64,000 bases of DNA, from the NCBI GenBank assembly GCA_029256085.1, contig JAQSYP010000002.1, positions 186,001-250,000 on the forward strand, written 5' to 3'. Below the pieces are notes generated by a model. That model was not told where the DNA came from, ran no database searches, and worked only from the letters and a program-made list of their open reading frames with translations. Below are positions 18,486-27,207 of the stretch, piece after piece. Within the stretch, counting starts at the first letter, position 1, and every line of letters begins with the position of its first letter. The DNA comes from Caryophanales bacterium (GTDB taxonomy: Bacteria; Bacillota; Bacilli; CAJFEE01). The position numbers and the translations under genes were made by a program.

Positions 18486-19076
18486 TTATTTTTTCTTCTT
18501 TAATAGAGTAAAGAGAATATAAGCAACTGTAACAATCGACATTACAATAATTACTGGTTGAATATAACCACTAGCTGCTGCATCTATTTTGTCCCAATTA
18601 TTACCTAATTGTAATCCAATATAAATGAAAAATATCGACCAAGGTATTACTGCCAATGTAGTATATGCAGTAAATTTTAAAAAGGACATCTTAGCAATGC
18701 CTGCTGGTACAGATATGGCATGGCGGACTACCGGAATAAATCTGGCGCTGAAAATAACACCCGGTCCGTGCTTTTTAAACCAATCCTCAGCTAAGTCAAT
18801 TTGTTTTTTGTTAATTAATATAAATTTTCCGTACTTTTCAAGAACTGGTCTTCCTCCATAATATCCTAACCAGTATAAGAAAAGTTGTGCCAAAACGCCA
18901 CCAATGGTTCCTGCAATTACAGCACCTACAAAATTAACTTCACCTTTATAAACTAGAAATCCACCGTATGATAATACAATTTCACTTGGTATAACTTCAA
19001 TCATTAATCCAATTGCTATTCCGAAGTAACCTAAATCCGATAAAAATGTAAGTACAGTCATTATGAATTCTTTCAT
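18486..19076 (-). CDS. DedA-family (VTT/SNARE-associated domain) membrane protein
   Basis: A 196-aa membrane protein with four to five helices. The family blocks are GLMIEVIPSEIVLSYGGFLV, GGVLAQLFLYWLGYYGGRPVLEKYGKF, FKKHGPGVIFSARFIPVVRH and SVPAGIAKMSFLKFTAYT. DedA proteins are involved in lipid translocation (for example undecaprenyl phosphate or phosphatidylethanolamine recycling) and membrane homeostasis. The start is the ATG at 19076, with GGAGG five bases upstream. It is monocistronic. Confidence 0.93.
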   Translation of the reverse strand: MKEFIMTVLTFLSDLGYFGIAIGLMIEVIPSEIVLSYGGFLVYKGEVNFVGAVIAGTIGGVLAQLFLYWLGYYGGRPVLEKYGKFILINKKQIDLAEDWFKKHGPGVIFSARFIPVVRHAISVPAGIAKMSFLKFTAYTTLAVIPWSIFFIYIGLQLGNNWDKIDAAASGYIQPVIIVMSIVTVAYILFTLLKKKK

Positions 19077-19317
19077 TTTTTCCTCCAAAAATTAAACTCA
19101 AGAATTAGTATATTATAAACAAGCTATACAATAAAGTATTCAGACTAATATATATTTAGTTTAAAAAACAAAAAAAAGATTCGACAAACCAAACATCTTC
19201 TCTATGATTAAAATCGCTACATTAATATACTTAATTTTGAATATGCATCCATCTATTCTGTTATAGAACAAATTACACAACTTTTACTGAAATAATGTCA
19301 CTTTAACAAGCTAAATC

Positions 19318-19336
19318 GTTAAATCGTCCATTTAAC
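19318..19336. promoter_or_regulatory. Perfect 7-5-7 inverted repeat upstream of dctA-like gene
   Basis: gttaaat-cgtcc-atttaac, about 56 bp upstream of the proposed -35. This position suits an activator or repressor site, for example for a DctR-type regulator, though no such gene is in the window. Confidence 0.45.
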
Positions 19337-19391
19337 ACATAGATACATTGCACTTTGTAAAATTTTCAGAATTTTTAGTAAATCTTTTCTA

Positions 19392-19421
19392 TTTACAATT
19401 GAGAATTTACTGTTATATAAT
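19392..19421 (+). promoter_or_regulatory. Sigma-A-like promoter of the dctA-like gene
   Basis: -35 TTTACA at 19392-19397, 18-bp spacer, -10 TATAAT at 19416-19421. The start codon is 60 bp downstream. Confidence 0.6.
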
Positions 19422-19480
19422 AGCACTAATTTAATCACACAGTGGTTCATAATTTGTTCAAATTTAGAAGGGGGATCAGA

Positions 19481-20734
19481 ATGAGAATTTTAAAGAATTT
19501 AACGTTTCAAGTTTTAACGGCGATTACACTAGGTATAATCGTTGGGGCTGTTTGGCCAAGTGTTGGGGAGAGTATGAAGCCACTGGGGGATGTGTTTATC
19601 AATTCTATTAAGATGGTAATCGCACCGATTATTTTCTTAACAATCGTAATTGGTATCGGTAGTATGGGCAGTATGAAGAAGGTTGGCCGCGTTGGGGGCA
19701 AAGCACTTTTATACTTTGAGGTAGTAACTACATTTGCATTAATGATTGGTTTAGTAGTAGCTAATGTCTTCAAGCCAGGATCAGGCTTAGATCCAGAAAA
19801 ATTAGCTAAAGGTGACGTATCTGCATATGTTCAAACTGGTAAAGAAATGGATTGGGTTCAATTCTTTATGCACATTGTTCCATCAAATATGTTTGATGCA
19901 TTTGCACGTGGAGATATTCTTCAGATTTTATTCTTCTCAATATTATTTGGTATTGGAATGAGTATTCTAGGAGACAAAGTAAAGCCTGTTAGGATTTTCT
20001 TTGAGCAATTATCTGAAATATTCTTTAAGGTTTTAAGTATCGTAATGCGTGTAGCGCCACTTGGAGCATTCGGAGGTATGGCATTTACAATCGGTAAATA
20101 TGGTTTAGCTACATTAATACCATTAGGAAAGTTAATGTTAAGTGTATACGCTACAATGTTCTTCTTCGTATTTGGAGTTCTTTGGGCAATCTGTAAATTA
20201 TACAAGTTTAGCTTATGGGAATACTTAAAGTTTATTAAAGAAGAATTATTAATCGTTTTAGGAACTTCGTCTTCTGAATCAGTATTACCTAGAATGATGG
20301 ATAAAATGGAAAAGTTCGGTTGCTCACGTTCTGTAGTAAGTTTAGTTATCCCTACTGGATATTCTTTTAATCTAGATGGAACTACAATTTATCTTTCTAT
20401 GGCAACGATCTTCTTAGCACAAGTTTTCCATATAGATTTATCTATTAGTCAGCAGTTAACTATTATTCTATTATTAATGGTTACGTCTAAGGGGGCTGCT
20501 GCAGTTACTGGCGGTGGTTTCATAGTTCTAGCGTCAACATTATCTGCACTAGGAATGATACCTTTAGAAGGTTTAGCATTACTTTTAGGTGTTGATAGAT
20601 TTATGTCTGAAGCTCGTGCAATCGTTAACTTAATCGGAAACGGTGTTGCTACAATCGTAGTATCAAAGAGTGAGAACGAATTCGATGAATTTAAAAATGC
20701 AGAAGCCTTGAGTAGTTTATCTAAGGCCGCATAA
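19481..20734 (+). CDS. dctA: Dicarboxylate/amino acid:cation symporter, DctA type
   Basis: An eight-TM, two-hairpin symporter of the DAACS family, 417 aa. It carries GTSSSESVLPRMMDKME (re-entrant loop 1), PTGYSFNLDGTTIYLSMA (substrate and sodium/proton site in TM7), TSKGAAAVTGGGFIVLA (hairpin 2) and DRFMSEARAIVNLIGNGVA (TM8). TSSSESVLPRM and GVDRFMSEARA are closer to C4-dicarboxylate carriers (DctA/DctP) than to glutamate carriers. Predicted to import succinate, fumarate or malate. The ATG at 19481 follows AGAAGGGGG; the upstream ATG has no RBS. Confidence 0.9.
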   Translation: MRILKNLTFQVLTAITLGIIVGAVWPSVGESMKPLGDVFINSIKMVIAPIIFLTIVIGIGSMGSMKKVGRVGGKALLYFEVVTTFALMIGLVVANVFKPGSGLDPEKLAKGDVSAYVQTGKEMDWVQFFMHIVPSNMFDAFARGDILQILFFSILFGIGMSILGDKVKPVRIFFEQLSEIFFKVLSIVMRVAPLGAFGGMAFTIGKYGLATLIPLGKLMLSVYATMFFFVFGVLWAICKLYKFSLWEYLKFIKEELLIVLGTSSSESVLPRMMDKMEKFGCSRSVVSLVIPTGYSFNLDGTTIYLSMATIFLAQVFHIDLSISQQLTIILLLMVTSKGAAAVTGGGFIVLASTLSALGMIPLEGLALLLGVDRFMSEARAIVNLIGNGVATIVVSKSENEFDEFKNAEALSSLSKAA

Positions 20735-20742
20735 AATAAATA

Positions 20743-20779
20743 AATGAGGTTAGTACCATAAATGGTGCTAACCTCATTT
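20743..20779. terminator. Bidirectional terminator between dctA-like and chemotaxis genes
   Basis: A long 17-bp stem (aatgaggttagtaccat and its complement, one mismatch) with T-rich tails on both strands. Serves both convergent genes. Confidence 0.88.
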
Positions 20780-20785
20780 TATTGT

Positions 20786-21742
20786 TTATGATTCATCATT
20801 AACAGTATTGTAATCAATAATATTTTTTATACTTTCTTCCATCTTCTGATCAACTACTTGTGCATCAACTATATGCTTATTTATCGCTTCATTTACAAAT
20901 CCAAATATTTTCTTAGTCTCGACTAAATCATCTAGCAAATCTTTATTTGAGGACTTTTGTAGGCTAACTTTTTTATTTACATTATTTATATTAGAATAAA
21001 CATTATTGATTTCATTTTTTATTTGCTTAATTTTTTCTGTTGCGTTGGTTGCTAAAATACTGCCCTTCTCTACAAGACTTATATTTTCATTTATTTGCTT
21101 GTTTGCATCTTCTGTTCTAGCTTTGATACCTGTTGTTAATAGCGAAATTTTCTCGATACTTTCTGATGTGCTTTCTGCTAGTTTCCTAACTTCTGTAGCT
21201 ACAATTGCAAATCCTTTACCTTGCTCACCAGCTCTCGCCGCCTCTATCGATGCATTTAGAGCAAGAAGATTTGTACGGTTAGCAATATCACTAATAATCC
21301 AAACTATTTCTTGGATTAATTCGCTCTGTCTTGTTAATTCATTCATAGTTTCTATATTGACTTTAGACTTACTACCTAAATCTTCAATTACTATTTGAAC
21401 CTTTGAGAAAATATCTAAACCATCATTAGAGCTCTTTATAGCTTCATCAGCTCTTCCTAGTAGTTCATTACTTTCAACTAATATTTCCTGTGAAATATCA
21501 TACGAATTATGAGTGGTTGTTTCCACTAATTCAAATCCGTCTACAATCTTTTCAACCAATTTACCTAAATCATAATGCTGGTTGTTAACTTTCTCATGCT
21601 GTTTAACTATATGTATCATTTCACTATGAATATCAATTAGAAAAGAATGAAAATTTTCCCTTTGCATTCTATTGTCATTCTCCAGAGCTAATACATTATT
21701 ATTTAGTTTTTCAATTTCAGCCAAGTACTTTTTATTGAACAT
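20786..21742 (-). CDS. Soluble methyl-accepting chemotaxis transducer (YfmS-like)
   Basis: A cytoplasmic chemoreceptor-like protein, 318 aa, without TM helices. The N-terminal 100 residues are coiled coil. The C-terminal signalling domain contains the hairpin tip [38 protein letters not shown] (split here for length), which contacts CheA and CheW. No HAMP is seen. The size and lack of a sensor domain recall B. subtilis YfmS. The signal is unknown. The RBS is GGGGGA. Confidence 0.9.
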   Translation of the reverse strand: MFNKKYLAEIEKLNNNVLALENDNRMQRENFHSFLIDIHSEMIHIVKQHEKVNNQHYDLGKLVEKIVDGFELVETTTHNSYDISQEILVESNELLGRADEAIKSSNDGLDIFSKVQIVIEDLGSKSKVNIETMNELTRQSELIQEIVWIISDIANRTNLLALNASIEAARAGEQGKGFAIVATEVRKLAESTSESIEKISLLTTGIKARTEDANKQINENISLVEKGSILATNATEKIKQIKNEINNVYSNINNVNKKVSLQKSSNKDLLDDLVETKKIFGFVNEAINKHIVDAQVVDQKMEESIKNIIDYNTVNDES

Positions 21743-21818
21743 TAAAAATCCCCCGTAAATTGTTTGTATCTTTAATTTAGAGGGATTTTTTAATTTGTGC
21801 TATGATTTATATCATAAT

Positions 21819-23690
21819 TCAGCAAATTTCATCTAATCGATTATAATAATAATCTAATTGGTTTAGAAGTTTTTCTTTTTCAGAAATTAAGTCGCTTAAA
21901 CTATTATAATTATTAGTACTTTCAATTTGTTTATCAATGTCAGTTATTTGAAGCTCTAAAAGATTAATGTCATCCTCAAGTTGTCTTAGTATCTTTTCGT
22001 CATTTGATTTTCTTGGCTTTTGCACCTTTTCTCTGACTTCTTTTTGTGGTGTTGTCTCAAAGTGATGTTCATCATATTTCTTTTTAGCATAATCATAATT
22101 ACCATTATAGAAAAATAAACTACTATCTTTCAGGTAATAAGTTTTGTTAAATAGTTTGTTAAGAAAGAAACGGTCATGTGATACTGCAACTATCGTACCA
22201 CCAAAATCCTCTAAGGCGTCCTCTAACACTTCTCTGGTATCGATATCTAAATGATTCGTCGGTTCATCGAGTAAAAGGAGATTAATATCATCATGCATAA
22301 GCTTCGCGAGTTGTAACCGCATCCTTTCTCCCCCGCTCAAATTACACAATTTTTTAAAAACTGCTCCACCATAGAATAGAAATCTAGCTAAAATATGCCT
22401 TGCCACTTCTTCACTAACCGGTATATTTTCAACAAACCACCTTAATACAGAAATTTCTCGATTATCTTCAGAAATATTTTGAGATAAATATCCAACTTTA
22501 ACGCTACTCCCGACCTTCACTACACCCGAATCCTCTTTTTGTTCTCCCATAATAATTTTCAAAACGGTTGATTTACCTGTACCATTGTCTCCAATAATGC
22601 AGGCTCTATCTCGGTAGTATATATCAAGGCTGAGTTCCTTAAATAACATTCTTTCACTGAACTGTTTAGATACTCCATCCAAAGATATTACGTTTTTACC
22701 ACTTCTATTTGACTGTTCAAACTGTAAATCAATTTTCTTTGCTTCTATTATCGGTTTCTTAAGTTTCTCCATTCGATCAAGAGCCCTCTGCATATTATTA
22801 GCTCTTCTATGAAGCCCTTCATTCGGTGGATTTGCTTGATTAGCCCATTCACGTAGCCTTTTAATTGCTTCTTTAATTTTTTTGATCTTCTTTTGCTGCT
22901 CTTTATATGCGTTAAATTCTTTTAAAAGCTTTTCATTCTTATCAACTGCGAACTTTGAATAGTTTGAATGGTAAACAGTAATTTCTCCATCCTCTAAATC
23001 ATAGATTTTCGTTACGACTTCATCAAGAAAATATCGGTCATGAGAAACAATAATCACGGTTTTTTCATATTCTCTAATAAACTTTTCTAACCATTCAATT
23101 GAAGAAATATCAAGATGGTTTGTTGGTTCGTCTAATAAAAGTAAATCTGGTTCACTTAACAAAATAAAAGCCAAACACACTTTTGTTTTTTCTCCACCAC
23201 TTAAAGTATCGAAAAACTTATCTTGCAAGTGATTGATTTTAAGTCCATTAACTACTTTTTGAATTTTCGAATCCATCTCATAGCCATCTTGCTGTATAAA
23301 AACGTCTTGTAGTTTTCCATATTCCTTCATTAGAAAACTAATTTCGTTTTCGTCAACGAGATTTGCTAATTGCTCTTCTATTAAAGTCATCTTTTGTTTC
23401 ATTTCGTACAAATCCTTGAATGCTCCTTGCAAAAACTCAATTACAAGTGTTTCAACAGGAACATTGGGAATTTGCGATAAATAACCTACTTGAGTGCCTT
23501 TTTTAAAATGAATCTCACCATTATCCTTTGGCTCTTGACCTGATAAAATCTTGAAGATCGTTGTCTTTCCTGTACCATTTCTCCCTACTAAACCTATTTT
23601 CTCTTTTTCATTTATTTCAAAACTTAAATTATCAAAGATTATATTCCCACCAATGATTTTCTTCATATCTTTCACTGAACATATATTCAT
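21819..23690 (-). CDS. ABC-F family ATPase, probable ribosome-protection type
   Basis: A soluble protein with two ABC domains and no TM segment, about 623 aa. Domain 1 has Walker A GRNGTGKTT, signature LSGGEKTK and Walker B LLLLDEPTNHLD. An extended interdomain linker follows (about 240-330, rich in Lys/Arg, with ANQANPPNEGLHRRANNMQR). Domain 2 has GDNGTGKST, LSGGERMRLQLA and LLLLDEPTNHLD. A coiled-coil C-terminus follows. Such proteins act in the ribosomal E site to rescue stalled or drug-bound ribosomes. The ATG at 23690 has AAGGTG upstream; an in-frame TTG at 23711 is less likely. The leader has a small ORF and terminator, typical of drug-inducible members. Confidence 0.92.
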   Translation of the reverse strand: MNICSVKDMKKIIGGNIIFDNLSFEINEKEKIGLVGRNGTGKTTIFKILSGQEPKDNGEIHFKKGTQVGYLSQIPNVPVETLVIEFLQGAFKDLYEMKQKMTLIEEQLANLVDENEISFLMKEYGKLQDVFIQQDGYEMDSKIQKVVNGLKINHLQDKFFDTLSGGEKTKVCLAFILLSEPDLLLLDEPTNHLDISSIEWLEKFIREYEKTVIIVSHDRYFLDEVVTKIYDLEDGEITVYHSNYSKFAVDKNEKLLKEFNAYKEQQKKIKKIKEAIKRLREWANQANPPNEGLHRRANNMQRALDRMEKLKKPIIEAKKIDLQFEQSNRSGKNVISLDGVSKQFSERMLFKELSLDIYYRDRACIIGDNGTGKSTVLKIIMGEQKEDSGVVKVGSSVKVGYLSQNISEDNREISVLRWFVENIPVSEEVARHILARFLFYGGAVFKKLCNLSGGERMRLQLAKLMHDDINLLLLDEPTNHLDIDTREVLEDALEDFGGTIVAVSHDRFFLNKLFNKTYYLKDSSLFFYNGNYDYAKKKYDEHHFETTPQKEVREKVQKPRKSNDEKILRQLEDDINLLELQITDIDKQIESTNNYNSLSDLISEKEKLLNQLDYYYNRLDEIC

Positions 23691-23716
23691 AACTAAATTC
23701 ACCTTTTCCAAAATTA

Positions 23717-23752
23717 AAAAGCCATAGGAAACAATACTCCTACGGCTTGATT
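23717..23752 (-). terminator. Terminator in the leader of the ABC-F gene (candidate attenuator)
   Basis: On the minus strand aagccgtagga pairs with tcctatggctt, followed by TTTTAATTTT, 30 bp before the ABC-F start. No gene ends upstream on this strand except the small leader ORF, so it would stop transcription before the ABC-F gene. Confidence 0.7.
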
Positions 23753-23781
23753 TAAATTTATAATAAAATTTGTGTAGAAGA

Positions 23782-23922
23782 CTATTTTAATACTGTAAAA
23801 TTTATGCAATTATTAAAAAAGGGCAGACTTATCCCGTTGTTAAAAATCGCATGAAAAATTGCGCGACAAATGTTTAAATAATCCATAAACCCAAATCGCA
23901 CAACTACAGTACCAATCATCAT
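23782..23922 (-). CDS. 46-codon leader ORF upstream of the ABC-F gene
   Basis: The ORF starts ATGATG at 23922/23919 behind CGGAGGTG, a near-consensus RBS. It encodes MMIGTVVVRFGFMDYLNI and ends FNNCINFTVLK. A hairpin with GGG/CCC and six T overlaps codons 30-36, and the stronger attenuator follows 30 bp after the stop. No protein family is recognised. The arrangement fits a regulatory leader peptide whose stalled translation would alter folding of the attenuator. It could instead be an ordinary small protein. Confidence 0.55.
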   Translation of the reverse strand: MMIGTVVVRFGFMDYLNICRAIFHAIFNNGISLPFFNNCINFTVLK

Positions 23923-24020
23923 CCACACCTCCGTTCAAATAAATTTAATTTCATTTTAACAATAATCGTAAAATAATTCAAATATTCTTCAAGTATGTTT
24001 ACTTTACGTCTTATTATTAT

Positions 24021-24476
24021 ATGTATTATCCTTTATATAAAACACATAGAAATTTGGTGAAAATCTTGAGTAGATTTATAGTTTGTATTTTCGCTCTCTT
24101 TTTAGCTTCTTGTGCACAAGAACCTAAGGTTGATACCACTAATGTAATAAAACCAGTAATTGTAGAAGAGATTATTACAAGTAAAGTTGAAACTTTTGTC
24201 AAAGCTCTTTATGAGAATGATTCAGATACTTTAAATAACCTTACTATTAACCAAGCAAAAACTGAAATAAACAATAATTTTTCTAAAATCGTTGCCGGAA
24301 AAAAATTTAAAGACTTTCAATATATTACATTTGAGAAACAATCAGATAAATATACTGCAATTGCCAGAATTCAAAATGAACCGATTAATCCCAACCACGT
24401 TGATTTCACTTTACATATTGTTTTTATAAAATCAAATAATCAGTGGATGATAAGTGAAGTTTATTATGACGCATAA
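24021..24476 (+). CDS. Hypothetical lipoprotein
   Basis: A secreted lipoprotein with hydrophobic IVCIFALFLASC and lipobox LASC, followed by about 115 residues. These resemble a small NTF2-like or DUF4878-like fold in outline (VETFVKALYENDSDTLNNL, then beta strands ending NNQWMISEVYYD), but I cannot assign the family firmly. The start is uncertain: ATG at 24021 has no clear RBS, while GTG at 24057 and TTG at 24066 (preceded by GGTGA) would give a normal signal peptide. Monocistronic, ending in a shared terminator. Confidence 0.7.
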   Translation: MYYPLYKTHRNLVKILSRFIVCIFALFLASCAQEPKVDTTNVIKPVIVEEIITSKVETFVKALYENDSDTLNNLTINQAKTEINNNFSKIVAGKKFKDFQYITFEKQSDKYTAIARIQNEPINPNHVDFTLHIVFIKSNNQWMISEVYYDA

Positions 24477-24520
24477 AAATGGCCAATGTGGTAAGTACAC
24501 ATTGGCCAATTACATTTTAA
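24477..24520. terminator. Terminator between lipoprotein and SPFH genes
   Basis: An 11-bp perfect stem tggccaatgtg/cacattggcca. Minus strand has TTTTTA right after the stem; plus strand has a weaker T tract. Confidence 0.8.
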
Positions 24521-24554
24521 CAGATATTATTTTTTGGGGCTGCAGCACTAGCTG

Positions 24555-25487
24555 CTATTCTTTAATTACATTCTTAACACTTTCCACCATTCCTAGCAAT
24601 TTCGTTGCATCCGTAGGTATTACAAGTTTATTTGCAGGACCAAATGCAACTTTTTCCATTGCTTCAAGTGAACGAAGTTGTATCATTTCAGGCGTTGGTT
24701 GAGAATCTTTCCAAACACCTAAGATTAATTGCTCGCCTCTCGCTCTTGCTTCAGCTATACGGACAATTGCCTCAGCTTCCCCTTCAGCTCTTAGAATTTG
24801 CGCATCCTTGTCTCCACGAGCCTTTTCTACCTGACTTAAACGTTCTCCTTCAGCTTCTAGGATTTTGGATTGTTTTTCACCTTCTGCTTTTAGAATCTTA
24901 GATTCTTTTTCACCTGTTGCGTTAAGTACTTGTTCACGACGTAGACGCTCAGCTTGCATTTGACGCTCCATCGCATTTTGAATATCGTGAGGAGGAATTA
25001 TATTTCTTAATTCAACTCGATTAACCTTCATACCCCACTTATCTGTTGCTTGATCTAATACAACACGAAGTTTAGTGTTAACCATATCACGACTTGTTAA
25101 TGTTTCATCTAAATCTAACTCACCTATTAAGTTACGCAAGGTTGTTGCTGTTAAATTATTAATTGCCCCTAGTGGGTTTGAGATTTCATATTCATGTCTA
25201 ACTGGATCTGTAATTTGATAATAAATTACCGTATCGACCTGTATTGCTACGTTATCTTTTGTAATTACAGCTTGAGGTGGGAAATCTACAACTTGTTCAC
25301 GTAAATTCTTTTTAGAAGATACTCTTTCAATAAATGGTATTAAAAGATTAATACCTGACTCTAATTGGCGATGAAATTTACCTAATCTTTCTACTAAATA
25401 GACCTCAGCCTGCCTTACAATCCTTATAGATGCAAAAAGAAATATTATCAAAAATACTGCCAAAGCTCCTAAACCATATAAGTACAT
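24555..25487 (-). CDS. SPFH/Band 7 membrane protein, stomatin/QmcA type
   Basis: A 310-aa protein with one N-terminal membrane helix (about 3-22), the Band 7 domain (AEVYLVERLGKFHRQLESGI, then DFPPQAVITKDNV), the block NLIGELDLDETLTSRDMVN, and a long C-terminal coiled coil of repeated EGEKQSKILEAEGE-like segments. Such slipins scaffold membrane microdomains and protein quality control. It is encoded directly downstream of an NfeD partner (2-bp gap), the standard pairing. It differs from FloA/FloT flotillins and looks like the QmcA/YbbK class. Confidence 0.94.
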   Translation of the reverse strand: MYLYGLGALAVFLIIFLFASIRIVRQAEVYLVERLGKFHRQLESGINLLIPFIERVSSKKNLREQVVDFPPQAVITKDNVAIQVDTVIYYQITDPVRHEYEISNPLGAINNLTATTLRNLIGELDLDETLTSRDMVNTKLRVVLDQATDKWGMKVNRVELRNIIPPHDIQNAMERQMQAERLRREQVLNATGEKESKILKAEGEKQSKILEAEGERLSQVEKARGDKDAQILRAEGEAEAIVRIAEARARGEQLILGVWKDSQPTPEMIQLRSLEAMEKVAFGPANKLVIPTDATKLLGMVESVKNVIKE

Positions 25488-25489
25488 TA

Positions 25490-25918
25490 TTATTCCTCCT
25501 TACTTTTATCCACTAACAATGTGGCACCTAGAACATCCTTTACTTCAACTATATCTCCAACGAAAAGTGGTTCATCTTTGCTCAAAACATTCCATATTTC
25601 CCCATTAATACCGACAGTTCCACGATGATTATCTTCTTCGTAGATATCGATAATTTTTAGTTTGCGACCTATATAACTATACACACCTGATGAAATAACT
25701 GGTGGTTCATTTTTTTTCACACGTTTTGTTCCGTAGACCGAACCAATAATACTTGCGAAAAAAATCAAGAAAGTAACCACAACATTCTCGGTTGCATAAT
25801 ACACTAATGACGTTATAATTGTGCCGATACCTATCCATAGAAGCGCTAATGTACCTGTAAACATCTCAGTGACTAACATCATTAAGCCTAATACAAATAA
25901 AATAATAGCTATATTCAT
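25490..25918 (-). CDS. NfeD-family protein
   Basis: A 142-aa membrane protein with three TM helices (about 2-20, 23-40 and 44-62) and a C-terminal OB-fold beta barrel (GTVGINGEIWNVLSKDEPLFVGDIVEVKDVLG). NfeD proteins partner with SPFH proteins, as encoded here. It has a strong RBS (GGGAGGGAG). It is the first gene of the two-gene operon. Confidence 0.92.
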   Translation of the reverse strand: MNIAIILFVLGLMMLVTEMFTGTLALLWIGIGTIITSLVYYATENVVVTFLIFFASIIGSVYGTKRVKKNEPPVISSGVYSYIGRKLKIIDIYEEDNHRGTVGINGEIWNVLSKDEPLFVGDIVEVKDVLGATLLVDKSKEE

Positions 25919-26112
25919 TTTCTCCCTCCCAGTTATATTTATTAATAAATATAAAATCCTATCCCTTAAAATAACTATACCATCTTTTAATTTTTAAGTG
26001 TTACGTAGTTACTCTTATGTTTTAGAAAGTTAGTCAACACTATCTAAAAAAGTTAATTTCTTTGCACGGAGCATATATTTAAAATAAAATGAATATAGAT
26101 TGGGGGAATTTT

Positions 26113-26853
26113 ATGAGCAATCAACTACTAAGTTTACTTATTGGTAGTTCTTTATCCGCACTTGCAACCGGGTTAGGAGCTTTACCAGTTTTATTTTTCC
26201 AAGAAACCTCCCATAGATTTCGTGATATTTTATTAGCATTTACTGCGGGAATTATGATGGCTGCTGCAACATTCAGTCTTATACCATCCTCCTTACGTGA
26301 AGGTGGATTGACCAGCTTAACTTTAGGTCTATTTTCGGGTGTAATAATGTTACTTATTTTAGAGAAATACACACCACATATTGAACTAGAGCATAAGCAA
26401 GTAGCTGTTGACGGAAAAGCGCTTCTTATAATACTTGCGATTACTTTGCATAATATTCCCGAGGGTTTATCGGTAGGAGTAAGCTATGGTAGTGAAGTGA
26501 ATTCATCACTCGGTGGCTTAATTGCTGTAGCAATCGGACTACAAAATGCTCCAGAAGGATTATTAATTGCGTTATTCCTTATACAACAAAGAATCGATAA
26601 ATACAAAGCTCTTGCAATATCAACATTAACAGGTTTAATTGAAATAGTTGCTGGACTTATTGGCTACTTTGCAGTTCAATGGGTTCAGAACCTTGTGGGT
26701 TATGGCTTAGCATTTGCTTCTGGTGCTATGATATTTATTATTTATAAAGAACTTATTCCTGAAAGCCATGGTCATGGCCATGCACGTGGTGCAACAGTAT
26801 CATTTGTCGGTGGCATGCTCATTATGATATACCTTATACAATACTTTGGTTAA
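26113..26853 (+). CDS. ZIP-family metal transporter
   Basis: An eight-TM divalent metal importer of the ZIP family, 246 aa. The metal-binding signatures are HNIPEGLSVGV in TM4 and QNAPEGLLIALFL in TM5. A His-rich segment SHGHGHAR lies near the end. Likely transports zinc, iron or manganese. The ATG at 26113 follows GGGGGAA; the ATG at 26089 is just upstream of that RBS. Monocistronic with its own terminator. Confidence 0.92.
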   Translation: MSNQLLSLLIGSSLSALATGLGALPVLFFQETSHRFRDILLAFTAGIMMAAATFSLIPSSLREGGLTSLTLGLFSGVIMLLILEKYTPHIELEHKQVAVDGKALLIILAITLHNIPEGLSVGVSYGSEVNSSLGGLIAVAIGLQNAPEGLLIALFLIQQRIDKYKALAISTLTGLIEIVAGLIGYFAVQWVQNLVGYGLAFASGAMIFIIYKELIPESHGHGHARGATVSFVGGMLIMIYLIQYFG

Positions 26854-26873
26854 ATATTATGGAAAATAGTGAA

Positions 26874-26912
26874 ATTAACTGACAGTAAATTTCTGTCAGT
26901 TATTAATTTTTT
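26874..26912 (+). terminator. Terminator of the ZIP transporter gene
   Basis: A perfect 9-bp stem aactgacag/ctgtcagtt followed by attaatttttt. Confidence 0.8.
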
Positions 26913-26960
26913 ATAATATAATCATTGAATAGAAAAGTAGGACCTTGAAAAGGAGATAAT

Positions 26961-27194
26961 ATGAAAAGAATAACTTTTTCAAAAGCAGAAAAACAACAAA
27001 TTATTGGACAAATACAAGAATTTTTTCTAAATGAACGTGATGAACTGCTTGGTGATTTGGCTGCAGAAATAGTATTAGATTTTATAATTAAAGAAATTGG
27101 ACCTAAATTTTATAATCAAGGTATTAATGATTCACATCAGTTCCTAATGGAAAGAGTAGATGATTTGTTAGGTATTACAATAAAAAGTCGATAA
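26961..27194 (+). CDS. DUF2164-family protein
   Basis: A 77-aa soluble helical protein. It matches the small DUF2164 family in its start (ITFSKAEKQQIIGQIQEFFLNERDE), the acidic LGDLAAEIVLDFIIKEIGP and the closing FYNQGINDSHQFL. Function is unknown. AAAGGAG is eight bases upstream. It lies 13 bp before the namA start codon, so the two are probably cotranscribed. Confidence 0.85.
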   Translation: MKRITFSKAEKQQIIGQIQEFFLNERDELLGDLAAEIVLDFIIKEIGPKFYNQGINDSHQFLMERVDDLLGITIKSR

Positions 27195-27207
27195 GGAGAA
27201 GTTGACT

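Larger units (their letters stand above)
19077..19480. other. 404-bp intergenic region between dedA-like and dctA-like genes
   Basis: Two genes diverge from here. It contains an isolated TTCGACA (19180-19186), a perfect inverted repeat (19318-19336) and a sigma-A-like promoter (19392-19421). I see no ORF with an RBS and no repeat array. Confidence 0.6.
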
